From Rhyacichthys aspro (Eukaryota > Chordata > Actinopteri > Gobiiformes > Rhyacichthyidae): a stretch of 64,000 bases of DNA. This document shows, one piece after another, positions 1-12,116 of the stretch. Under the pieces are notes generated by a model. That model made no database searches. It was not told where the DNA came from and saw nothing but the letters and a program-made list of their open reading frames with translations. Made by a program: the position numbers and the translations under genes. The number at the start of each line of letters is the position of its first letter. The stretch's first letter is position 1. The stretch covers positions 18,405,758 to 18,469,757 of the forward strand of contig CM072162.1 of assembly GCA_036850595.1 (NCBI GenBank), in the 5' to 3' direction.

Positions 1-243
1 TTCAGCACTTTTTAAAACAGACTGCAAATAATGCTCTTTGGAAATAACAAGAGGCTGAAACCGTCTCCAAAAATCAACATGGCAATGAAACCTCTGTATT
101 GTTCATAAATGTTTTACTCATTCTGGTCTATTAAATGGTATCAATACACCTGTAGCTCACGTTAAAGAACTGGAAAGACTGTGTTAAGTCATAAGTCTTT
201 GTAACGGTCATGTTGGTTCATTTTCATGTTTCTTGGTTTGTAG

Positions 244-1458
244 ACGTCAGGCTACGAAAGTTGGCCGATGAGAAGGACGAACTGCTGGCTCAGATCAGGA
301 AGTTGAAGAATCAGCTGGAGGAGGAGAAGCAGAAACACTCGAAGGTGGACAGTTCGTACACAGACGGAGAGAAGATGGAGAACGGTACAGACCTGCACTT
401 TATCGAGATGCAGAGTAAGTGGGATTTCACACCATCTGTAAAAATAACATGTATTTAAACTAATTTTTGTCTTCTTGTTCATTCTTTGCAGGAGATGCAA
501 ACAGACAGATTAGTGAATACAAATTTAAGCTGTCTAAAGCAGAGCAGGAAATGGGTACAATGGAGCAGAATGTAAGTAACAAAACTCACAGATAACCTTA
601 AAATGTATTAATATATTGGAAGAGAAATATTGTAACTGTCGCTGTTGTGTTTTTTCAGATTAACAGACTTGAAGGGCAGGTGTCCAGGTACAAGACAGCA
701 TCAGACAACGCAGAGAAAGTAGAAGATGAACTCAAAGCTGAAAAACGGAAGCTTCAAAGAGAGGTAAAATGAATATTCATGTTATAGTGCAAGTAATGAG
801 AGCTCTATGGTTCTCTTCTGACCTGATAATAAAATACAAATGATATGCATGTCCTCAATAAGTCTTCAGATCCCTCAAAATTTCACAATGACCGAGAAGA
901 TGTTGGCCTAAATTGAAGTTTATTATACCTACTCTCATTACAGTAACCACATTATTACCTGTAGTTGTTTGAACAAGGTCAGTGTCACATGAGCAAAACA
1001 AAAACCTCATATATTTATATTTCAATCTCATTTCACATCATGGATAATATCACTGAAGCGTTTTTATTGAGAGCATCAGGGACAAAGGAATTTTTTACCT
1101 TTTAGTATACCAATGTACCTAGCCCAAATAGCCCAAATGGGAATCCTGGTGTAGGCTTAATTGCTCAGTGTCACTCCCCTATTTTTTTTTTAAACAGTGA
1201 GGCCTATTTTTGCCATATTGAGGGTTTGTGTATTTGAATATATTTCTACAGAAAAGGAAAAAAGAGAAAACAAACTCCATTATAACACCAGGAGTGAAGA
1301 TAAAGCCAGACACTTAAACCTATCCTCTGTTCTGTTCCCTGTCCCAGCTGCGTACGGCTCTAGACAAGATCGAGGAGATGGAAATGACCAACAACCACCT
1401 AGTGAAGCGCCTGGAGAAGATGAAGGCCAACAGGAACGCGCTTTTGTCCCAGCAGTGA
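244..1458 (+). CDS. lrrfip2: LRRFIP2, C-terminal coiled coil (5' part outside window)
   Basis: Last four coding exons of a leucine-rich repeat flightless-interacting protein: 244-414, 492-571, 659-763 and 1348-1458, each with AG/GT borders and matching phases, ending in TGA at 1456-1458. The translation is almost pure charged coiled coil and ends KANRNALLSQQ. Motifs HFIEMQRDANRQISEYKFKL and EKVEDELKAEKRKLQRE match LRRFIP2 more closely than its paralogue LRRFIP1. The family binds Flightless-I and takes part in MyD88/TLR4 and Dishevelled/Wnt signalling in the cytoplasm (known of the family). The N-terminal exons lie upstream of base 1. Bases 1-243 are intron with no other exon visible. The gene is convergent with mlh1, the same neighbour as in mammals, which supports the call. 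Confidence 0.93.
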
Positions 1459-2116
1459 GAAAAAGCAGAGCCGCCACAAAAGCCCTTAAACTCGCACCTC
1501 AGACCTCTCTGACTGCCATACTGCGTCTGGAGCACATTTCCATTTTCGGCTATAACACTTTATCATTTGTAGCTAACCAAAAACACTTGTAGCACAGGGA
1601 AAAGAAAAAAAAAGAATGAACTGTGTCCTACTTTTTTGTTTTGTCTGGCGGGCTGCCAGCGTTTTGGGAGGTATGACTCAGAAACCTAATAATAATAAAA
1701 CTCTAACGTTGCTGGGAGATGCACTTTCGGACATTTCTCTAGTCACTACTTAATTTACAGCTCTTTGTACTACATCATGTTATCCATAAGGTTTTATTTC
1801 TCTGGGTGCTTGGCTGTATTTCGTTTTGTTTTTTGATAAGTTGCATGAATGAGTATAAGAACGCTTTTTAAACCCCTCCTCGCGGCTGCTCCGGCCCCTG
1901 CACCCTCCCGGCTTCCCTCACAGTGAAGTGCCTTCTCGCTTTAGGAGACTGGGGGTCCGCACCACTCCACTGAACAGTCATTGTTTTAACAGGTACTGAA
2001 CGATGATGGTATGTATTTAAAATGGTGCAGTCCATATTTGAGACTATATATAGAGAAACAACTGTGTCTGCTGAGGTTTCATTGAAATTTTTCAGATATT
2101 TAAAAGATTTCTTGAA

Positions 2117-2122
2117 AATAAA
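2117..2122 (+). terminator. Probable lrrfip2 poly(A) signal
   Basis: AATAAA followed within 20-30 bp by a GT-rich stretch (gtgtgttgac), about 660 bp after the lrrfip2 stop. An alternative AATAAA-like run at about 1690-1698 would give a shorter 3' UTR. Choice between them is inference. Confidence 0.55.
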
Positions 2123-2139
2123 TGTGTAATTTACAGATG

Positions 2140-3240
2140 TGTGTTGACAAATTGAGTCTTTCTTTGGCTCATATTTAAATCGGTGTAATTACAGATAGAC
2201 ATTAGAACTTAAAATTAGTACTGACCAGTACAGTAATGAACCACACACCGATTTCAGAGCAATATCGATTTGGGCTTTATCCATCACACTTACTTTTTAT
2301 TTTTTTTACTTAAACAGAGCTTCATTTGCAATTTACTTTCTTTTCAGTCTTCAGTTTATCATCATTTACAGTAAAATATGTCCAATGAGTACTCTGCTGA
2401 AAAAAGGTAGAAGGAAAAAGCACACTGCATGAGTAAAGTACTCATATGGCAGTATCAGAGGAGGTCAAATGAGTACAAGAGGCTCGACACTGACAAATAC
2501 CAAGACGGTTATTGTTGTCTGGACCATTACAGCATGAATATAAGAAACTTTTAACATACTATGCTCATAATATGCAAAGAGTGTCAGTCATGGAATCAGT
2601 CTGAATGTTTTTATTAGATGTTATAGCATATTTTCAAATAAAAGAGCACATTAAGGTTCTTTTACGCTGAGCTGAAGTCACCCTCCAAATTGAAAATGTC
2701 AAAGTAATCAGTTTGTCATCAAGGGATTTGTGACCCAATGCTATTTTTTCTGGCTTCATGTTCTACATATTTCAGTGATCTATGTTTGGGTTGGTGATTA
2801 AAAAGTGACACATTTAGCCTTTAGCCTAAACATGTTTTTGTTGGATCATCCAAATACACTGAAGCTCTTGTGCTTACTTGACCTCCTCCAGTACTACCAT
2901 ACAATACAAGATCATCATCAGTGGTATCAGGACATATTTTAATTGTATAAAAAGTATGCAAAGGATCAAAGAGGATCCCACTGACCAATAAGAGCATACT
3001 GGGCTTGAAGCATGAGGGGAAAGACACTAAAAATAAAGTGTTTTTCAATCAACGGCTTGTTAAGTGAACATGAATATGACTTAATCCATACCTATAGATC
3101 TCTTGAACAACATAGAGGTAAATCTAACTAAAGAAAATGATAAAATTATATTGCTGAAGATTTGAAGTTGAGGATGGGAAATGTGCCACGATATTAGTGA
3201 CCAGAACAAGAATGAGAGCTTCACCAGGCCTTTCACAACG
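2140..3240. other. Spacer between convergent lrrfip2 and mlh1
   Basis: AT-rich DNA without a convincing exon on either strand. The longest open frame (2821-3048, minus) has no recognisable similarity, lacks plausible splice partners and is read as chance. A TTTATT (minus-strand AATAAA) at about 3281-3286, and another at 3245-3250, could end mlh1 transcripts 70-110 bp beyond its stop codon. Confidence 0.6.
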
Positions 3241-3352
3241 GTGCTTTTATTTTAAACTACATTAATTGTGGTCTCGACATTTATTTACAGTACTAAATAC
3301 ACAAAGTATAAAAATAGCAGCAACAGTCTGTTTTCAGTGGGATACGACGGCA

Positions 3353-6300
3353 TCAGCATCTCTCAAACACTTTGTAGAGGTCGGGTAAGTTGGCGATCTG
3401 CAGCACAGCGCCGTCTTCACTGAAATGTTTGGCAGGACTGAAGAGGGTTCGGAAAGCTTTGAAGATAATGTGCTCAACTTTCCATCGCCACGAGTTTGCA
3501 TCTGTGTCCTGAAAAATGACATAAAAGAATGTTATAATAAACATTTAATCAAACACTAACAAGGCGCATCAAATATTCACATTAACAGTATTTCTAACTC
3601 TTAATTCTAGCTTTCCTTACATTACATTAAAACACATAAACTGAATAGCCTTTTTACCTGCTCTTCTCCCGGCTCCGCCTCCAAAATGTACTGCTTCCTG
3701 ATCGAGTAAAACATGCTGCACTCTTTACAGAAGTCTCTGAAACACTCCTTTTCGTTGTCCCAGTTCACCTGCACAACAGCACAATAGAGGAAAATAATGA
3801 TTAGTAACTTTCTCAAAATGCTACCAGGGCTACTTCAGACTGTGGCCTAAAATGGATTTTGATCAGGACCAGCTCTAAATTTTGTTCTGAATAAGACAAT
3901 ACTTTGCAGCGTGATTCAAATCAGACCAGCCATGAAACATGCTTCTTCAATATCTCTTAAGGCTGATACATACTACATACATAATTCTTTTCTCTCTTCC
4001 AGGGCTGCAAGAACAAAATAACATCATTTAGTTCTTGCAGCCCAGGTTTGGAAGTTCTTGCAGCTTGTGCTTGACACATCGTCTGGGCAAAACGTTTTTC
4101 TTGTGAGTGTCCGAGAACTATTGTGTGATTGGTCAGAAATTTGAAGTTAATACAGAAAAGCAAGGAGTTCTGCTCTTGAGTTTCTCGTGAAGTATGAAAT
4201 GCCCTGGTCAGAACTAACTTCAGAGAATACATTTCTCTGTTCCTGTGGAGTATGTACCAGGCTTAACACTTAAATCATGACATTTCTGTAGAGGCCAACC
4301 AAAAAAACATACAAATGAACCAAACAGACAAAAAACATAGGCCTACAATAAGATTTAGCTGCTGTTACATGCAAACCTTCTAGCATCACATTTCACTTTT
4401 CATAATTTAGTAAATCCAACTCTTCTCTGTGTTTCACCATCTCTCAAATTAGAAAAGGTATTTAGAACATTTACATTCAAAATGCCTTTTGTTATCTAGA
4501 AACACATTTATAATTTCTGAAAAATAAACAGAGATCACAGGTTTGTTTCTGATGGCAGAATCATTATACAAATTATTTTCTTGTCTCTGATAGGAAAACA
4601 GCTATGGCTATTGATCGCTGGTTCAAAAAGATGGATGACACAAGTCCTTTGTTAATGTCTCTTAAAACTCATGACTTAGAAAAACTTACAAAATATATAA
4701 TTAGAAGAGCTCTAAGTGCTACAGTCTTAAAATAAAATGTATGTATGGGGAAGTATGACACTCTGAGCTTCTATCGTCTGGCTCGGTCTGTCCTCTCTGA
4801 CCTTTACAATGTGATAATATTAGTTTATTTGTTTATTGCTATTCTCGAGTTTTCTCTCTGTCCCACTCTCCTCTGGGGGAGTGGATACTGTTACAGATGT
4901 CTGGCCCATGTTAGACGTCCCAGTGCTGATTGAGCCTTAGCTGTGCCCCATCTGTGATATAATAAATAAACTGAACTTGAATTGAATGTAGCCAGAAGAG
5001 ACTGTACCTCAGTGGCCAGTCGCAGGATGAACATCGGCAGCCCCTCCATGACAGGAGTGTATTTGTCCAGCAGTAATGGCAGTCCTGTGAGGTTTCCATC
5101 CTACAAAAACACACCGTTTCAGTTTTAACACACATTTGAGGCTTACTGGTAACAAACTACAGGTGTAAACAGACCTGATCTATCTCCACTGAGAAATAGT
5201 CCTCCAACATCTCTGCTTTATTCTTCAGGAAGTCCACTATGTACTGAGCTAGTCCTTCTTTGGGGCCGTCCTCTTCGGTCCAGCCGCTCTCCTCAGAGTC
5301 TAAAGCCAGCATGGCCAGGTCGTAAAGTGGAGCTGGCTCCTGAAATGATCATTATCGGCTGAGAAATGTGTACAACATGTGCATCACTTTCACAAGACAA
5401 ACAGACTTTACTCACAGATAATCTCAGCACACCGAAGTTCCCAAAGTCATAGATCAAGATTTGGTAGAAAAGCTCTTGGCTGCAACAGAAAAAATAAGAC
5501 AACTTAAGTAAATGACCATCAATAACATCAAACATAGGGCCTTTTAGTGATTCAGACCTGAGTTTAGTGGTGTTGAGGAGGTAGAGTTTGGTGTGATGCT
5601 GGATTAAAGTCCACTGAGGATTAACACAACCCACAAACGAGTGATTCTGCAGCATTTCTTGGAGACCTGGAAGAAAAAAAATAAGACTAAAGAAAACCAC
5701 ATAAGGCCATATAAGCTTGGGTAAAAACTGTCAGATTTATTTTTCTAATGCACAAAAAAGCTAAATAAATAAATAAATAGATATATTGACATATTGAGTC
5801 TGATGAACCTTTGTGAGTGTTGTCAGTGATCTCAGCTCTCAGCTCTTTGATGCTGGTCAGTTTAATAACTCGTCTTTTTGCCGTCGCAGCAGCGGTCACT
5901 TCCTCCTCTTCTTCGTCCTGGTGCTGCTCTTTCCTCGGACGCTTCCTGAATCAATCACACAGGTGTTAAAATGCAGCCATTACAACAATACTATTAGCAG
6001 GTACTAAACAAACTTTTAATTCTTATCTGTGCAAGTCATTACTTTTTATACCAATTTTTAATAAACTGTAAAATCTAAGCAAAAATTCCTCACACAAGCT
6101 GCATTTTTTTTGAGCTGTGAAAGTTTTAACATGCTTTGTGCTTCTTTTCTTCTTCTCACAGTGAAATAAAGGTAAGAGCCTCTAGCAGTGTTTCACCACT
6201 TGGGGGCAGAAGAGATAAACTATCCACTTTGACCTGGTGTGCTCCTGAAAACCTGAGGATACTGTTACTGATTGGCCTCAAGGCAGATTATGTCATTCAT

Positions 6301-9300
6301 GAGTCTTTCTCTTACTCAACTTACCTGCTGCAGGTCAATGTTCGGGTTTGTTTTTTACGTCAAGTCATACTTTTATTTCGACATGAAAACTCATGTCCCA
6401 ATTACTCACAGCAGTGACTAATGAAGCAGTGCAACTAATCCTGAGCTCAATGTTCAAACCAACCTTTCCCAACGAGCACTGACTTGAAAAACTTTCATTA
6501 AAAGCATATTATGTTCATTGGAAGCTGTGTACTGCCACTCTGAGAGAAAAAAAGATGCAGTCAAACCAAACCCAGTGCTTTCCAGGAGATGTGCCTTTAA
6601 AGGTTATCAGTAAAGACATGGCCTCCACTCAAAGACAGAAAGCATTTGTTTGTGTCTCCAGCAAAGAGCAAAGACAAAGATCACGTTGACCCAGACAGAA
6701 CAGTAATGATGTGGTATTTTGTGCTTTTATGTCTCCTTCTCTTTTATGTCTCTCTTTATCCAGTTGTTTTAAAACTTTGTGTAGTATGTGCACAAATATT
6801 GTCTGCTATGTATTTTAAGGTATTTATATAATGTTCCTTTAAAGAGAGTTTCTCAATATTTATCAGTCAGTTATAATGATTTAATAATGACTTGAAGAAA
6901 ATGTTCAGTTAAAAAATCTAAAGTTGGGGTTAGAATTCATAATTTTAAAGCAAAAACGATGTAATGTTTCATAATGTAAACTCATATGGGACAGTTACTT
7001 TTCAATTAAATTAACTATATTTAAGTTGAAATGTAAATTCTGTTGATGTCACTCTAAACAGTGGATAATCTGTCAAAACCAGCCAGAATTTTGTTTTTCA
7101 AAAGGGTTGGTTTCTCTACTTTAAATCAAGAAAAAGTGTTGCTTTAAAGTGTCAACATATTACTTTTATACTGGTTTCCACATTGGCAGAAACTGGCTTC
7201 CATTAAATTCAAAGAAAAGCCAGATTAATCACCTCTGAACATCTCCAGCGCTGACAGCTCTGTCTTTCTCACTTTGTGGCACCTCTGCTTCCAGCTCGGC
7301 CACAGCCTCCAGCAGATCAGTGTCGTCCAGCTCGTCCATCTCGACACTGTCAGAGCGGGACGATCTAGTCACAGTCTCTCCTCCGCCGCTGGGACCTGCC
7401 GCTTCAGAGTCTGGACGTGGCTTCTCTTTCGGCTGAAGGAAAGCGTCCAGTTTTTGGGCGCGGTGGTCCGTCCTGACCATTTGATGAGCGTAGACGCGTT
7501 CAGTGGACTCTGATGTGGACGACTTCACCTCGCTGCCTTCGGAGACTGACAGCCCTGGGAGTAAAGTCTAAAGGAAAATACATAATGCTTTTAATTCAAA
7601 GCACTTGTGTCCCATGACACCTCTATTTTTAAATCTTATCAGCGTCTAATTAAAGGATCATTGGAGGGTGTGGAGGCTTGTTAAATAGCAGCCATAACTA
7701 AATACAAAGATGTTATCACTCAACGCTACAGCAGTGCCAACATATTTCCAGTCAAGGCCCCATTCATTTCATACCTGAGTGAAATATGTGCGAGATGAGT
7801 TTGAACCCAGCAGTTTGCTCTCGATGTGCTTCTGGACACTCTCGATGACGCTGTCTTCGTGTAAAAAGTGCACCTCGTGTTTGGTTGGATGGACGTTTAC
7901 ATCTATATTCTGTGGAGCGATCTCTAAACTGAAAAAAGAAAGAGAAAGTACCTTTAATTTAAGCATAGCAAAGTTGTTTGTATTAATGTACAGAGCACTT
8001 AGGCCTAGAGTTACCTGAGATATAAAAAAGGGTGTGTGTTCTTGGGCAGATACGCAGCGTAAACAGTCTCCACTGCTTTCTTCAAAGCACTCGACTCCAC
8101 AAGACGATCTGAAACATTACAGTTCATTATTTGACAAAGGGCTTTTGTACCAGATACATTCATTATTTCCATGATCTATAGCTTTTAAATATTTGTGATA
8201 GCACTATGACAGGAAATTCAAAGGTCCATTGTGTAAAATATTGTAATATTGAAAAAAAAAAAACATCAATTATATGTTTTTAGTGTATAATTCCACTTTA
8301 ACATCTTTGCATTTGTCTATTTTGGAAAAACTGAAGAAATTTTGTGGTACAATCAGAACCTGGAAGAAAACTGAAGTTTTTAGTTTTTGCACTTTACTAT
8401 CAAATAATACGTCAGTCTTTGTTAAAGTACTTTGTGGCATTTTTTATATTTTTACATTATGCAGAAGTCTAACAGACAATTACCAGAAATGGCAAAGTGC
8501 TAAACAATTTGTTGTGATCTATGCATGCACCTCTTCTGTTCATATGAGCTTAACAGAGCTCAAATGTAGCTTAGATTAGTACAATAAGGTTCAGGCTTCA
8601 GATGGTTTCAAATGGTATCATTTTTCATAGTTCTGTGTTTTTGTAACTTACACCAATGTTATTGAATTGTTTCCAATTTTCTTCCAATCACCCACATTTA
8701 ACGCTCCACAGAACCCAGTAAAAGGAGCATTAACTTCCTGTTAGTACAAGTGTCTGGAGCTGACAAACTGAGCCCAGAGAGGACAAACTAAGCACTGCTG
8801 CAGAAGAAGCACATTAATGTTTCTTTTTGAACACACTTTCTCACATAAATACCTATGGAAATGTGTGAACTAAAGATTTATTTTTTTTAATTTGCAAAAC
8901 ATACTTTTTATGTGTTAGTGACATAATCTTCAGTTACATACGGTTAATGAAGAGGACCAGAATGCACTTCTTCATCGAGTAGTTTGCGTTTGAGATGTAG
9001 CCCTTCATCTTAAAGGCGAGTTTCTGATCCTCGCAGCCGACTTCGATCAGCTCCCTGGGAACATACCACAGACCCAGTCACGCAGTCGGTATTACAGCAG
9101 TAACAGGTCACAACAATGAACAACTTCAAAGCAGTTTTCGAGTAATACCTGCTGACTGCATTTCCAAAAACTCCTCGAATATTATCCACCACAGAGGCGT
9201 TCGGCAGAGTCCTCACATCTGCCACAGTCTCTCCTTGCTGGCAAGAAAAGACGACTATAAATAAAAGTATGTCAAGCAGCTACTGTTTGATTTGAAGGAA

Positions 9301-11631
9301 AAATTCAAGAGAAACCACAGCTTACCTTTTTAACAGAGAAACTTTTGCCTGAGTTGTGTATAGCATATCTGCAACATAACATGAAAAAGTAAAATAAAAT
9401 TAACAAACGTTGAAATTAATCACAAATATTAATAGGAAAAGAAAATAGGAATTAACTATAAACATTTGTTAGAGACACAGTAGAGTAAGTGTAATGGCAA
9501 CAATGAGCAGGTAAAGGGCTACCTGCTGACCACTTCTACGATCCTCGAGTACTCATCACTGGGACTCTTCAGTGCTTTTCTCCTTGTTGACACATTGTAG
9601 AAGAGGTCCTCCACCTGAAAATAAAGAGAGGACTTTGGTTATTATTACCCATGAGTTGTGCAGGAAAAAATCTGAAAAATAAACTTACTAAGATTTGTGT
9701 TCCCTGATTTCCAGCGCAGGGTTTGGGAGGCGCTTTCTGTTTGCCGTCACTATAGCTGGCTCTGCAAAGAAACACAATCAGTCAGTGTCATATATTATGT
9801 ATGTTTAAAAAAAAAAAAAAAAATCACTGACTGTCCTTTCTAAAATGTGGACAAAAAAACTGATATCTCAAAACCAATGGGTGCCCTAAATCAAGTCAAG
9901 ATAATCAATGCGACATTACTCTGAAAGAACACTATGGCACATCATCTCGATTACCTAAAGTATGCATTATTCTCTTCTCAATGTGTTTCTATTTTGTGGA
10001 TGTATTTATAACTGAAGGCACTTATGGGAGCAGCACTTATACACAATACATTAATAACAATAGAGCGAATAGAGCGAAAGAAAGCATGGGGCGTGTGGCC
10101 AGGGGGTACTTGTGGTGCCCCTGAACAGGTCAAAATATAATGCCACAAATACAATAACATTTCAGAGAAAATATTATCAAAAGGGACATCACCATCGGTC
10201 CCCAGTCCTTGACAACACTTTGGTCTGTTTTTTGTGTGTGTGTGTGTTTAAATCTAAATTGAATTGAATTTTGTGCAATTCTCAAAGTCTTATTTGACCC
10301 TTACAACCCTTTGACCCTTTTCTGAATTGAAACTGTTTTTTGTCCCCTGAGGCCACTGTAGATTCTCACTGTCAGCCTTATTTTACCTGTAAGCACACTT
10401 GGCATCAGCCGTCTTTGTTGTTATGGTCACATGGGCAACATGACTTATACTGGCCAGAGCCTGTAGGAAGATGTCTAAATTAGAAAAAGAGCAAGGCTAT
10501 TAGTGTAATATGTATAATGAGTCTGCCAAAGCCCTCACCTCTCCTCTGAATCCATAAGTTGAAATCGCAGAGAGGTCCTCAAAGGTCTGCAGTTTGCTCG
10601 TTGTAAACCGCTCACACACGATCTCCATGTCTTCTTTCTGCCACAGTGTAAACAATGTAGGTACTAGTTTTGTGAATTCACATGTTGCTTTACCAATCAG
10701 CTAAAACAGTATGACCAGATCTTGGCCTTCACTTTGAATCTTTTCAGTGGAAAGGAGCACCAAAATGCTGGTAACAGTCAAAGATCAACACCAGAATAAG
10801 ATACACTGAAAAAGATACCAGAAAACATCCATAAAATCACAGACCGAAAGCCACGCCTAAGATCAAGTTTGAACACATAGAGCATTTGTTTAAGAAGGCA
10901 AATTTAAAGGGATATTTACATAAAGATCTGATACAATATTAGATGTTTCCTTTTAAACCCAATAATTATGCAAACTAAATACAAGCTAAACTAAACAAGT
11001 AAATAAAACAGCTTTATGTGTCCAACACCAAGGCAAGGATGAGTTTAAGAAGGAAATAAGACTTGATTATTCTAAATGTCTAGTACATGAATAAACTTTC
11101 GGTTGGCACTAAGGATTATTTTTGGCAGTTTTGGAGCAGCTGTTGAACCATTATAACATGACTATTGCCCCTTGTTGCATGCTACCTGTCGCAGTTGCCA
11201 TGGTAACGGCTATGCAAGTCGGCTTCTACTTAGTAACTTGTATAATGATGCTTTTGAAAAGGTCTATCCCTGGCAGTGATGGGGTGAGTTTTGTAATAAC
11301 TCACTCTGATGCCGGTGCCGTTGTCCTGAATCTGGAGCATCTTCAGCCCGCCGTCCTTCACCGTTACCTGGATGTTTGTGGACTTAGCATCGAGACTGTG
11401 ACAGGTGTGGCTTAATTATTACACATTAGTAACAGTAAAACCTATTCTCATTGGTAACCTGTTAGCAATTTAGTAAACATTCACAAACAAGTCTTTTTAC
11501 TTGAATGTAGTTATGTTTATTTACCAGTTTTCAATCATTTCTTTGACAGCGTTTGCAGGTCTCTGGATGACTTCTCCAGCAGCGATTCTGTTCACGACCG
11601 TCTCATCGAGCCTCCGAATAACTCCCGCCAT
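3353..11631 (-). CDS. mlh1: DNA mismatch repair protein Mlh1 (19 exons, 732 aa)
   Basis: Complete MutL homologue; with PMS2 it forms MutL-alpha, which nicks DNA after MutS recognition in the nucleus. Exons in gene order: 11631-11525, 11395-11305, 10637-10539, 10460-10387, 9761-9689, 9614-9523, 9368-9326, 9237-9149, 9054-8942, 8108-8015, 7928-7775, 7567-7233, 5945-5809, 5666-5558, 5479-5416, 5339-5175, 5100-5008, 3768-3658, 3508-3353. All introns are GT-AG and sizes of exons 4-11 and 14-17 equal the human ones I recall. Total 2,199 nt. Start at MAGVIRRLDE, three residues shorter than human. GHKL ATPase motifs are present: catalytic Glu31 in KEMIEN, DNGTGI, and STYGFRGEALASIS from exons 3-4. 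The MIP-box QKLDAFLQP is in exon 12, which is 36 nt shorter than human and ends in an acidic linker. The C-terminus ends VFERC, the conserved PMS2-contact tail. The gene looks intact. Confidence 0.98.
3961..4262. mobile_element. 302-bp MITE with TTAA target duplication, in mlh1 intron 17
   Basis: TTAA at 3957-3960 and again at 4263-4266 flank an element whose ends are inverted copies: GGCTGATACATACTACA at 3961-3977 and, read on the minus strand, GCCTGGTACATACTCCA from 4262 down. They differ at three of 17 positions. No transposase reading frame. TTAA duplications suit piggyBac- or Kolobok-type transposons; the superfamily is inference. It lies between coding exons 17 and 18. Confidence 0.7.
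4735..4990 (+). repeat. Probable 3' end of a retroelement, in mlh1 intron 17
   Basis: Ends in the stretch aataaataaactgaacttg, a form of 3' tail that recurs at ends of fish LINE copies (from memory). A 62-codon open frame at 4745-4933 precedes it but I recognise no reverse transcriptase motif. A 5'-truncated LINE relic is the best guess. Confidence 0.4.
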
Positions 11632-11639
11632 AGTTACAC

Positions 11640-12116
11640 CTTTAATAAATTTAAAAAAGTCTTTTAACAACAAGTATCGTGCATTAACCTAAACCTTTTG
11701 CGAAATTGGTACGTTTTTAGCCCATAATGTAACCAAAACATTCTGCTAAAGAAACTAAGCACGTTTGTTTACAGAGATAACAAAAGATGAAGAACTCCCA
11801 CTCCGAAAAAGTTTCTTGAGGTTTACTTAAGTACAAGTAAAAACCTACCAGTGAGAGTTTACGGGTTTTTATTTTAAACACGTCTAAATGTTACATGTTG
11901 TAGATTTAATAATCACTCCTTAGTAGACGTTTGGTTTCACAGTGAGCTCACTAAAACGTGCATCGAAGTAGATCATCTTCACTCATAAACACGATCTTTG
12001 GCGAGCTGCGCGGGGAGAAACGTAGAGGTGTGGCTTTACGTCACGACGCATTCTCTTCTTCGCCGTTAAATTTTAGGACATACTTTAGTAAACAGACCTC
12101 GACAGCGCCCTGAAGG
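11640..12116. promoter_or_regulatory. mlh1 upstream region, possible bidirectional promoter
   Basis: The 480 bp upstream of the mlh1 ATG become CpG-richer around 11,990-12,070 (gcgagctgcgcgggg) and include TTACGTCAC at 12036-12044, a CRE/ATF-like site. A strong plus-strand splice donor AAG|GTATGT sits at 12115/12116. That is what the first exon of a divergent transcript would look like. Mammalian MLH1 shares a bidirectional promoter with EPM2AIP1; no EPM2AIP1-like frame is present here, so any partner would be non-coding or distant. Inference. Confidence 0.4.
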
